In this document: piece after piece, positions 50,214-60,200 of the stretch
How the letters are laid out: every line of letters begins with the position of its first letter
Numbering within the stretch: the stretch's first letter is position 1
From: Ectobius pallidus
Taxonomy: Eukaryota; Arthropoda; Insecta; Blattodea; Ectobiidae
DNA length: 64,000 bases
Reading direction: 5' to 3'
Assembly: GCA_964059195.1 (NCBI GenBank)
Contig: CAXKWD010000002.1
Span: 166,972,559 to 167,036,558, forward strand
The notes under the pieces: generated by a model
Databases searched by the model: none
What the model was told of the DNA's origin: nothing
What the model saw: only the letters and a program-made list of their open reading frames with translations
Program-made: the position numbers and the translations under genes

Positions 50214-53018
50214 TCAGTCTTGCGTATTGTTCAGGGTTTTCCCCAGTTCTTTCCACTCGTTTCTTCTTTTGGCTACCCTGGTCCATTGTTGGCCCACTTT
50301 ATCCTTGAAAAGTTCCTCCCATCTCCTTTTTGGTCTTCCGCGCAGCCTTCTTCCTTGTCTGGGGTCCCATATGGTACTCCTGTATGTCCATCTATCGTCC
50401 ACCAACCTTGAAACATGGCCACCCCATCTCCATTTAGTTCTTTCTGCTAGGTGAGCGATATCTGTCGTTTTTGCTGACTGGATTAGTGTAGTATTGGGGA
50501 TTCTGTCCCTCAATGTGATGCCTAGGACTTTTCTTAACATTTTCCTCTGGCATACCTGTAGTAATTTTTTCTGTGTCGATGTCAGCGCCCATGTTTGATA
50601 GCCATAGAGTATCACCGGGTAGATGCAGGAGTGTAGAGCTTCTATTCTTAGTGTCCTGCTGAGTTTTTTATCCATAAGCACAAATTTGAGGGACCAGAAC
50701 GCTCTCCATGCCTGTGTGATTCGTCTGTGTACTTCCCTGTCCATGCCGTTATCAAAGGATATTATTTGGCCTAGGTATATGTATTCATTTACATATGGTA
50801 TTTGCGTTCCCTCGATTGTGATCGGAGTTTGGGGGCCATTAGTCATCACTTTGGTTTTAGTCATGTTCATGGAGAGGCCCACTGATTTACTTCTTACGTT
50901 TAGTTCCTGAAGCATTGATTGCAATTCTTTTGGTGATTTCCCGAATATAACTACATCGTCTGCGAATCGCAGGTTAGTCAGTCTTTTTCCGTCCAGGTTT
51001 ATACCATACCTCGCGTTCCATCTGATATTTCTGAAAACATCCTCTAAGACACTTGTAAAAATCTTGGGGGATATTGGGTCCCCTTGTCTTACTCCCTTTT
51101 CTAGTTTAAACGTTTGTCCTTCCTCTTCTGTCTTCACTTTAGCCATACTTTGATTGTATATATTGTATAAGATCCGTATATATTTTGCTTCTATCCCCTG
51201 TGAGTAAAGTGCTTTGAGTATGCTAATGTGTTCTACGGAGTCAAAGGCTTTGCTATAGTCCACAAATCCAAGGTATACTGTCATGTTGAATTCATTGTAT
51301 TTCTCAACTATTTGGGTTATCGTCTGTATGTGGTCCGCCGTGCTGTATTTATTGCGGAAACCTGCCTGTTCGGATGGCTGATTCTCGTCTAGGATTCTTG
51401 TTAGCCTCTTCGTCAGAATTTTGGTGAAAAGCTTGTAGATATTAGACATCAGGCTTATGGGTCGGTAATTATTTATGTCATCTTTCGTACCTTTCTTATG
51501 TAATAGTATGATTGTGTTGGTTTTCCATTGTTCTGGTATCTCTTCCGTTTCTAGTATTTTGTTGAAGACTGTGGATATTAATGGGATCAGTTGGTTTGCT
51601 CCTATTTTAATTAGTTCGTTTTGTATCCCGTCTTCGCCCGGCGATTTGCCGTTCTTCAGTTCATTGATTGCAGTTCTGATCTCACTGTGTAATATTTTCG
51701 GGATGAAGGTATCGTTGTAGTGTTTCGTTATATGGTTGTATCTTAGGTCTTTTGTGGATTTGTCTATGGAGCTCTCGTAGAGTGATCTATAAAAGTCTGT
51801 GGCTGCGTTGATTATCTCTCGTCTTGTGGTTAAGTTGTGGCCCGCCTGGTCCTTGGTGCTTAGTATCCACTGTTTTCCCTTCTGCAGATTTCTCCTTGCT
51901 TTCCTGACTGATCTTGTCTCCTCTAATGTCTGTCTAGTTAGTTCTGAGCGATATAGTCTTACATCTTTTCTAATTTCTCTCTTTACTTCTTTATCTAGTT
52001 CTGCATATTCCTGTTTGGTGGCTTCAGATTTGTCTCTGTTTGGTTGTAGTCTTGCTCTGAGTTCAATTAGTTGTAGGGTGTTTTGAGATAGTTTCGTTTT
52101 GTGCGACCTTGGTTCTGTTTGCCTTTCGGAGGTCGTGCTTGCCTCCTTCAGTGTTTGCTCTAATATGTTATATTGTTCCTGTGTGTTTTTGTCTGGTCCT
52201 AGGTTCATCTGAGATATTTTATCTTGTAATGCTTTGTGTATTTCCTCCCTGTCTAAGAGGTTCGCTCTCAATCTTTGTGAGTTTTTGCTTTTCCTCTGTC
52301 TTTTTTTCAGTCTTATTGTTGCTCTTACTAGTCTGTGGTCTGTACTGAATTTTATGCTTTGGCTTATTTGGATATCTCTTACTTCCTGAATTTTATTGGT
52401 AATCACAAAGTCAATTTCGTTTTTTGTATAGCCATCCGGTGAACGCCATGTCCATTTCATGTGTGGGGGTTTTCTAAAGAAGCTATTGGCCACTTTTAGT
52501 TCGTGTTCCTGTGTGAAATGGACCAATCTTTCGCCTCTTTTGTTCCTTTGTCCATATCCGTGAGGGCCTACTGTTTTCTCTTCATAGATTCTCTTTCCTA
52601 TTTTGCTGTTAAAATCGCCTATAATTATGGTTCTTGATGCTCTGTGCATTTCTAGAGTGTTTTCTAGGGCAGTGTAGAATTCCTCGCACTCTTCTTCACT
52701 GCTGTTCCCTGTTGGGGCATATACTTGAATTATTGTTGTTGGGCAATCTTTCGAATTCAATTTTAGGACAGCTATCCTTTCTGATATTCCTACAATGGCT
52801 TGTATCATGTGTTTTATGTGCCTCTTTATTATAAATCCAACTCCTTTTTGGCCCGGGGTATTTCCTTTGTAGTATAGTATATCACCATTGTTCTTCTCGA
52901 TTATAGCTTCCCCCTCTCTCTTCACCTCACTCAGGCCTAGAATTTCAAATTTGACATCAGCTAATGCGTGGTCTAGTTCTTCCTCTCTTTCTATTGTACT
53001 AAGCGATCTTACATTCAA
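50214..53018 (-). CDS. LINE ORF2: APE endonuclease and reverse transcriptase
   Basis: About 934 codons numbered from 53018, performing target-primed reverse transcription. The endonuclease shows N2 (NVRSL), E31 (LSEVK), Y100, D135 and N137 (GDFN), D203 and H228 (STDH). The RT shows D587 in FVDYSKAFD, GVRQGDPISP at 642-651 and FADD at 685-688. The C-terminal end has a HVSRL...RGRPKRRW block near 868-900, typical of RTE and CFDP2-like proteins. The codon at 53018 is TTG, not a start. The frame is open back to a TGA at 53090-53088, overlaps ORF1 by 37 nt and has no ATG before the endonuclease active site; the first Met is at about residue 71. Frameshift translation from ORF1 is therefore likely. 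No RNase H domain. Intact. Confidence 0.93.
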   Translation of the reverse strand: MNVRSLSTIEREEELDHALADVKFEILGLSEVKREGEAIIEKNNGDILYYKGNTPGQKGVGFIIKRHIKHMIQAIVGISERIAVLKLNSKDCPTTIIQVYAPTGNSSEEECEEFYTALENTLEMHRASRTIIIGDFNSKIGKRIYEEKTVGPHGYGQRNKRGERLVHFTQEHELKVANSFFRKPPHMKWTWRSPDGYTKNEIDFVITNKIQEVRDIQISQSIKFSTDHRLVRATIRLKKRQRKSKNSQRLRANLLDREEIHKALQDKISQMNLGPDKNTQEQYNILEQTLKEASTTSERQTEPRSHKTKLSQNTLQLIELRARLQPNRDKSEATKQEYAELDKEVKREIRKDVRLYRSELTRQTLEETRSVRKARRNLQKGKQWILSTKDQAGHNLTTRREIINAATDFYRSLYESSIDKSTKDLRYNHITKHYNDTFIPKILHSEIRTAINELKNGKSPGEDGIQNELIKIGANQLIPLISTVFNKILETEEIPEQWKTNTIILLHKKGTKDDINNYRPISLMSNIYKLFTKILTKRLTRILDENQPSEQAGFRNKYSTADHIQTITQIVEKYNEFNMTVYLGFVDYSKAFDSVEHISILKALYSQGIEAKYIRILYNIYNQSMAKVKTEEEGQTFKLEKGVRQGDPISPKIFTSVLEDVFRNIRWNARYGINLDGKRLTNLRFADDVVIFGKSPKELQSMLQELNVRSKSVGLSMNMTKTKVMTNGPQTPITIEGTQIPYVNEYIYLGQIISFDNGMDREVHRRITQAWRAFWSLKFVLMDKKLSRTLRIEALHSCIYPVILYGYQTWALTSTQKKLLQVCQRKMLRKVLGITLRDRIPNTTLIQSAKTTDIAHLAERTKWRWGGHVSRLVDDRWTYRSTIWDPRQGRRLRGRPKRRWEELFKDKVGQQWTRVAKRRNEWKELGKTLNNTQD

Positions 53019-53050
53019 TGTTCCTATTATGATCTCGTTTCCCTTTGCTT

Positions 53051-53836
53051 TTAGTTTTTTGGAGAGGTTCTTGAGACAGAGTTTGTGTCAGAGTTTGATG
53101 ACTCTAATTGCGTTAGGTCCTGCCAATTGATACATCTGTTGTTGATGAATATTTTCTGATATCCTACTTTCGCATCGTTCCCTTTCTCTCTTTCTGCTCT
53201 AGCTCTTTTTCTCAATTCTTGTTGTATTGATCTTTCTTTTTTCGTGAAATCAGCGTCTATATAGCACTCCTCCCCTTTTAATTTGCTCTTGTTTTTCATT
53301 GTAGCGATCTTGTCTTCCAAGCTGTTCATCTCTACTTTTACAAGACCTCTCTCTGCTCTGTCTTTGCCGATGTAAATTGCATCTACATATTCTTCTTTAC
53401 TTCCGATCCTCCTCAGTACTGATTTGACTTTTTGGTGTATTGTCTCCGCTGTATTCTCATTGAAGTCCTTGCTTTTAATAATTATGTTGTTCCTCTTTTC
53501 TCTCCGTTTCCTGTATTCTTCTGCTTCCTCTAGCTCCTGTATTTTCAGTTCCAGCTTCCCTATTGTTTCTTTTGTGTTATTGTCTTGGTTGGATATTTTC
53601 ACTTCAAGGGCTCTATGTCTGTCGTCCACTTTCTTGTCCATTGTTTTCAGTTCATTCCTCATTTCTATTATTTCTTTCTTTGTCTCTTCTCTGAACTCCT
53701 CATTTTGCGTTCTTAGGGATTTTATTTCTTCTAGGATAACCGATAGCATAGCTTTAATGTCTGAACTCTCTTCTTGTTCCTCCTTACTCGCATTTGTACC
53801 TTTATTATCTTTATTAGTCTTTTTCTTATTCGCCAT
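53051..53836 (-). CDS. LINE ORF1: coiled-coil RNA-binding protein
   Basis: 261 aa, expected to coat the LINE RNA in a ribonucleoprotein. A lysine-rich start (residues 4-6 and following) is followed by a long acidic/basic heptad-rich helix at about 26-112 that reads as a coiled coil. Next comes an RRM-like stretch at about 113-183, with NNIII and IYIGKDR strands. A basic C-terminal part at about 190-232 resembles L1-type ORF1 C-terminal domains. The ATG at 53836 sits in a strong context (ACC before, G after). The stop TAA is at 53053-53051, directly after an A AAA AAC heptamer. No zinc knuckle is present. Confidence 0.85.
   Translation of the reverse strand: MANKKKTNKDNKGTNASKEEQEESSDIKAMLSVILEEIKSLRTQNEEFREETKKEIIEMRNELKTMDKKVDDRHRALEVKISNQDNNTKETIGKLELKIQELEEAEEYRKRREKRNNIIIKSKDFNENTAETIHQKVKSVLRRIGSKEEYVDAIYIGKDRAERGLVKVEMNSLEDKIATMKNKSKLKGEECYIDADFTKKERSIQQELRKRARAEREKGNDAKVGYQKIFINNRCINWQDLTQLESSNSDTNSVSRTSPKN
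53054..53060 (-). promoter_or_regulatory. Candidate -1 ribosomal frameshift site (A AAA AAC)
   Basis: In the ORF1 frame the last codons read CCA AAA AAC TAA, so the heptamer A AAA AAC is in the exact phase of the canonical X XXY YYZ slippery site. Slipping back one base continues into the ORF2 frame, which is open from 53087 and encodes the start of the endonuclease (IGTLNVRSL) with no ATG of its own. I did not find an obvious strong hairpin or pseudoknot downstream. Confidence 0.65.
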
Positions 53837-54257
53837 GGTTGTATAGCTGTTGGGTAGTTTCCTTACTTACTGTGCCGTGAGGTCGGTTAAGACCGCTGCT
53901 TTCTTTCCCGCTAGGCTTCAGTAGGTGACACTCTGCTTTCACTGTGTTCCTTTTTTTCGGTGCTAGATGTCGCTAGTTGTCACCTATGTCTGCTCTCTAG
54001 CTGTTCCGTTGTCTGACTTCTGTTTCTTAACCTGTTTTGCTACGTTTGTTGTTTGCTTGCTTATGAGTTCCTATTAAAAATAGAGCACTATGTGTCAGAA
54101 GATGCATGGTGCAATATTGACACTAACAAAGTGGAGCGAATCACGAGACCTTCAAGGTTTGTTTAAATCTCCAGTTAAGATTTCACTTTATCAGTAACCG
54201 AGGAAGAGAATGCAATGTTTTCTACTGTTTTATCTTCTCGGCAGGCGGTTACCTGCC
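53837..54257 (-). other. LINE 5' UTR with inverted repeats
   Basis: 421 bp between the element 5' end and the ORF1 ATG, presumably containing an internal promoter. A perfect 9-bp inverted repeat, TAGGTGACA (53922-53930) and TGTCACCTA (53978-53986), is separated by 47 bp. Shorter hairpins such as GGTC-GGTTAA-GACC (53881-53894) are also present. I recognise no known promoter motif. Confidence 0.65.
54240..54257 (-). other. Hairpin at the exact LINE 5' end
   Basis: On the element strand the first bases are GGCAGG-TAACCG-CCTGCC, a perfect 6-bp GC-rich stem with a 6-nt loop. Because it is the terminal 18 bp and the element is full length with a clean target duplication, it would form at the 5' end of the transcript. 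Confidence 0.7.
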
Positions 54258-54268
54258 ACCATGTACAT
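54258..54268 (+). other. LINE target site duplication, right
   Basis: ACCATGTACAT, after which the satellite continues CAACAATAAAAATG in phase. Confidence 0.92.
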
Positions 54269-57200
54269 CAACAATAAAAATGTACCATAGTTTACGAGAT
54301 AAAGGCTTTCGAACCGTTGAAAACGCCTCGCACGAAAAAAGTCATATCGGCAAAAATTACATATTTTTCAATTCCGCACACTCACGGCATAAAGGAAACT
54401 TTCGGAAATAAAAATAAAATCGACGCTTACGAAAGTTGGCATGGCTGAGAATCCCGGGAAGGCATGCAGCTTCTATAAAAGCGGAGGATTGTATAAGAGT
54501 GGAAAGAGAACAGTTTCAACTGCTTTTGCATATAAACTTATGTTTCCTCGGAAACACAAGACATTTTTGAGATTATATTGTTAATGTAAAAACAATATTT
54601 TTTATTCTTGGAGATGAAAGTCGCTCAGGATTTTAGAAAAGTCGATATAAAACCATTTTATCAGCCTAGTACATAAAAACTCCCAAGAGACGAACGTCAA
54701 AACATTTCATTGCGAATAAAAGCGTGTACATCAACAATAAAAATGTACCATATTTTACGAGATAACGGCTGTCGAACCGTTGAAAACGACTCACACGAAA
54801 AAAGTCGTATCGGTAAAAATAACATCTTTTTCAAATCCGCATACTCACAGCATAAAAGAATCTTTCGGAAATAAAACTAAAATCGACGCTAACGGAAGTT
54901 GGCAGGGCTGAGAATCCCGGGAAGGCATGCAGCTTCTATTAAAGCACAGGATTGTATAAGAGTGGAAAAAGAACAGTTTCAACTGCTTTTGCATATAAAC
55001 TTATGTTTCCTCGGAAACACAAGACATTTTTGAGATTATATTGTTAATGTAAAAACAATATTTTTTATTCTTGGAGATGAAAGTCGCGCAGGATTTTAGA
55101 AAAGTCGAAATAAAACCATTTTATCAGCCTAGTACATAAAAACTCCCAAGAGACGAACGTAATAACATTTCATTGCGAATAAAACCGTGTACATCAACAA
55201 TAAAAATGTACCGTAGTTTACGAGATAACGGCTGTCGAACCGCTGAAAACGCCTCGCACGAAAAAAGTCATATCGGCAAAAATAACATCTTTTACAATTC
55301 TGCACACTCACAGCATAAAAGAAACTTTCGGAAATAAAAATAAAATCGACGCTTACGGAAGTTGGTAGGGCTGAGAATCCCGGGAAGGCATGCAGCTTCT
55401 ATTAAAGAGCAGGATTGTATAAGAGTGGAAAAAGAACAGTTTCAACTGCTTTTGCATATAAACTTATGTTTCCTCGGAAAGGCAAGAAATTTTTGAGATT
55501 ATATTGTTAATGTAAAAACAGTATCTTTTATTCTTGGAGATGAAAATCGCGCAGGATTTTAGAAAACTCGAAATAAAAACGTTTTATCAGCGTACTACAT
55601 AAATCCTCCCAAATGACAAAACGCATAACTTTTCATTGCGAATATAACCATGTACATCAACAATAAAAATGTACCATAGTTTACGAGATAAAGGCTTTCG
55701 AACCGTTGAAAACGCCTCGCACGAAAAAAGTCATATCGGCAAAAATAACATCTTTTTCAATTCCGCACACTCACGGCATAAAGGAAACTTTCGGAAATAA
55801 AAATAAAATCGACGCTTACGAAAGTTGGCATGGCTGAGAATCCCGGGAAGGCATGCAGCTTCTATAAAAGCGGAGGATTGTATAAGAGTGGAAAGAGAAC
55901 AGTTTCAACTGCTTTTGCATATAAACTTATGTTTCCTCGGAAACACAAGACATTTTTGAGATTATATTGTTAATGTAAAAACAATATTTTTTATTCTTGG
56001 TAATGAAAATCGCGCAGGATTTTAGAAAAGTCGAAATAAAACCATTTTATCAGCCTAGTACATAAAAACTCCCTAGAGACGAACGTCATAACATTTCATT
56101 GCGAATAAAAGCGTGTACATCAACAATAAAAATGTACCATAGTTTACGAGATAACGGCTGTCGAACCGTTGAAAACGACTCACACGAAAAAAGTCATATT
56201 GGTAAAAATAACATCTTTTTCAAATCCGCATACCCACAGCATAAAAGAAACTTTCGGAAATAAAAATAAAATCGACGCTAACGGAAGTTGGCAGGGCTGA
56301 GAATCCCGGGAAGGCATGCAGCTTCTATTAAAGGGCAGGATTGTATAAGATTGGAAAAAGAACAGTTTAACTGCTTTTGCATATAAACTTATGTTTCCTC
56401 GGAAACACAAGACATTTTTGAGATTATATTGTTAATGTAAAAACAATATTTTTTATTCTTGGAGATGAAAGTCGCGCAGGATTTTAGAAAAGTCGAAATA
56501 AAACCATTTTATCAGCCTAGTACATAAAAACTCCCAAGAGACGAACGTCATAACATTTCATTGCGAACAAAACGTTTACATCAACAATAAAAATGTACCA
56601 TAGTTTACGTTATAACGGCTGTCGAACCGTCTCAAACGCCTCACACGAAAAAAGTCATATCGGCAAAAATAACATCTTTTACAATTCCGTATACTCACAG
56701 CATAAAAGAAACTTTCGGAAATAAAACTAAAATCGACGCTAACGGAAGTTGGCAGGGCTGAGAATCCCGGGAAGGCATGCAGCTTCTATTAAAGAGCAGG
56801 ATTGTATAAGAGTGGAAAAAGAACAGTTTCAACTGCTTTTGCATATAAACTTATGTTTCCTCGGAAACGCAAGAAATTTTTGAGATTATATTGTTAATGT
56901 AAAAACAGTATCTTTTATTCTTGGAGGTGAAAATCGCGCAGGATTTTAGAAAACTCGAAATAAAAACGTTTTATCAGCGTACTACATAAATCCTCCCAAA
57001 TGACAAAACGCATAACTTTTCATTGCGAATATAACCATGTACATCAACAATAAAAATGTACCATAGTTTACGAGATAAAGGCTTTCGAACCGTTGAAAAC
57101 GCCTCGCACGAAAAAAGTCATATCGGTAAAAATAACATCTTTTTGAAATCCGCATACTCACAGCATAAAATAAACTTTCGGAAATAAAACTAAAATCGAC

Positions 57201-60200
57201 GCTAACGGAAGTTGGCAGGGCTGAGAATCCCGGGAAGGCATGCAGCTTCTATTAAAGCGCAGGATTGTATACGATTGGAAAAAGAACAGTTTCAACTGCT
57301 TTTGCATATAAACTTATGTTTCCTCGGAAACAAAAGACATTTTTGAGATTATATTGTTTATGTAAAAACAATATTTTTTATTCTTGGAGATGAAAGTCGT
57401 GCAGGATTTTAGAAAAGTCGATATAAAGCCATTTTATCAGCCTAGTACATAAAAACTCCCAAAAGACGAACGTCAAAACATTACATTGCGAATAAAAGCG
57501 TGTACATCAACAATAAAAATGTACCGTAGTTTACGAGATAACGGCTGTCGAACCGTTGAAAACGACTCACACGAAAAAAGTCATATCGGTAAAAATAACA
57601 TCTTTTTGAAATCCGCATACTCACAGCATAAAATAAACTTTCGGAAATAAAACTAAAATCGACGCTAACGGAAGTTGGCAGGGCTGAGAATCCCGGGAAG
57701 GCATGCAGCTTCTATTAAAGCGCAGGATTGTATAAGAGTGGAAAAAGAACAGTTTCAACTGCTTTTGCATATAAACTTATGTTTCCTCGGAAACACAAGA
57801 CATTTTTGAGATTATATTGTTAATGTAAAAACAATATTTTTTATTCTTGGAGATGAAAGTCGCTCAGGATTTTAGAAAAGTCGATATAAAACCATTTTAT
57901 CAGCCTAGTACATAAAAACTCCCAAGAGACGAACGTCAAAATATTTCATTGCGAATAAAAGCGTGTACATCAACAATAAAAATGTACCATAGTTTACGAG
58001 ATAACGGCTGTCGAACCGTTGAAAACGACTCACACGAAAAAAGTCGTATCGGTAAAAATAACATCTTTTTCAAATCCGCATACTCACAGCATAAAAGAAA
58101 CTTTCGGAAATAAAACTAAAATCGACGCTAACGGAAGTTGGCAGGGCTGAGAATCCCGGGAAGGCATGCAGCTTCTATTAAAGAGCAGGATTGTATAAGA
58201 GTGGAAAAAGAACAGTTTCAACTGCTTTAGCATATAAACTTATGTTTCCTCGGAAACACAAGAAATTTTTGAGATTATATTGTTAATGTAAAAACAGTAT
58301 CTTTTATTCTTGGAGATGAAAATCGCGCAGGATTTTAGAAAACTCGAAATAAAAACGTTTTATCATCGTACTACATAAATCCTCCGAAATGACAAAACGC
58401 ATAACTTTTCATTGCGAATATAACCATGTACATCAACAATAAAAATGTACCATAGTTTACGAGTTAAAGGCTTTCGAACCGTTGAAAACGCCTCGCACGA
58501 AAAAAGTCATATCGGCAAAAATTACATATTTTTCAATTCCGCACACTCACGGCATAAAGGAAACTTTCGGAAATAAAAATAAAATCGACGCTTACGAAAG
58601 TTGGCATGGCTGAGAATCCCGGGAAGGCATGCAGCTTCTATAAAAGCGGAGGATTGTATAAGAGTGGAAAGAGAACAGTTTCAACTGCTTTTGCATATAA
58701 ACTTATGTTTCCTCGGAAACACAAGACATTTTTGAGATTATATTGTTAATGTAAAAACAATATTTTTTATTCTTGGAGATGAAAGTCGCTCAGGATTTTA
58801 GAAAAGTCGATATAAAACCATTTTATCAGCCTAGTACATAAAAACTCCCAAGAGACGAACGTCAAAACATTTCATTGCGAATAAAAGCGTGTACATCAAC
58901 AATAAAAATGTACCATAATTTACGAGATAACGGCTGTCGAACCGTTGAAAACGACTCACACGAAAAAAGTCGTATCGGTAAAAATAACATCTTTTTCAAA
59001 TCCGCATACTCACAGCATAAAAGAATCTTTCGGAAATAAAACTAAAATCGACGCTAACGGAAGTTGGCAGGGCTGAGAATTCCAGGAAGGCATGCAGCTT
59101 CTTTTAAAGCACAGGATTGTATAAGAGTGGAAAAAGAACAGTTTCAACTGCTTTTGCATATAAACTTATGTTTCCTCGGAAACACAAGACATTTTTGAGA
59201 TTATATTGTTAATGTAAAAACAATATTTTTTATTCTTGGAGATGAAAGTCGCGCAGGATTTTAGAAAAGTCGAAATAAAACCATTTTATCAGCCTAGTAC
59301 ATAAAAACTCCCAAGAGACGAACGTCATAACATTTCATTGCGAATAAAACCGTGTACATCAACAATAAAAATGTACCGTAGTTTACGAGATAACGGCTGT
59401 CGAACCGTTGAAACGCCTCGCACGAAAAAAGTCATATCGGCAAAAATAACATCTTTTACAATTCTGCACACTCACAGCATAAAAGAAACTTTCGGAAATA
59501 AAAATAAAATCGACGCTTACGGAAGTTGGTAGGGCTGAGAATCCCGGGAAGGCATGCAGCTTCTATTAAAGAGCAGGATTGTATAAGAGTGGAAAAAGAA
59601 CAGTTTCAACTGCTTTTGCATATAAACTTATGTTTCCTCGGAAACGCAAGAAATTTTTGAGATTATATTGTTAATGTAAAAACAGTATCTTTTATTCTTG
59701 GAGATGAAAATCGCGCAGGATTTTAGAAAAGTCGAAATAAAACCGTTTTATCAGCATACTACATAAGAACTCTCTAGAGACGAACCTCATAACATTTCAT
59801 TGCGAATAAAACCGTGTAACATCAACAATAAAAATGTACCATAGTTTACGAGATAACGGCTGTCGAACCGTTGAAAACGCCTCGCACGAAAAAAGTCATA
59901 TCGGCAAAAATAACATCTTTTACAATTCCGAACACTCACAGCATAAAAGAAACTTTCGGAAATAAAAATAAAATCGACGCTAACGAAAGTTGGCAGGGCT
60001 GAGAATCCCGGGAAGGCATGCAGGTTCTATTAAAGCGCAGGATTGTATAAGAGTGGAAAAAGAACAGTTTCAACTACTTTTCATATAAACTTATGTTTCC
60101 TCGGAAACACAAGATATTTTTGAGATTATATTGTTAATGTAAAAACAATATTTTTTATTCTTGGAGATGAAAGTCGCGCAGGATTTTAGAAAAGTCGAAA

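Larger units (their letters stand above)
50047..54257 (-). mobile_element. Complete RTE-like non-LTR retrotransposon (LINE), 4,211 bp
   Basis: Insertion into the satellite flanked by an 11-bp duplication ACCATGTACAT (50036-50046 and 54258-54268). On the minus strand it has a 421-bp 5' UTR, ORF1 (coiled coil plus RNA-binding-like region), ORF2 (APE-type endonuclease, reverse transcriptase, C-terminal domain, no RNase H) and a short 3' UTR. It ends in a T/A-rich simple tail instead of poly(A). Endonuclease and RT motifs and the CFDP2-like C-terminal region resemble the RTE clade; the assignment is from motif recognition only. Full length, open frames and a perfect target duplication suggest a recent insertion. 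Confidence 0.93.

Noticed and set aside
50200..53846. Plus-strand frames of 60-140 aa across the LINE, including 53424-53846
   Set aside because: Antisense of ORF1 and ORF2; the hydrophobic appearance comes from reading Lys/Glu-rich codons backwards.
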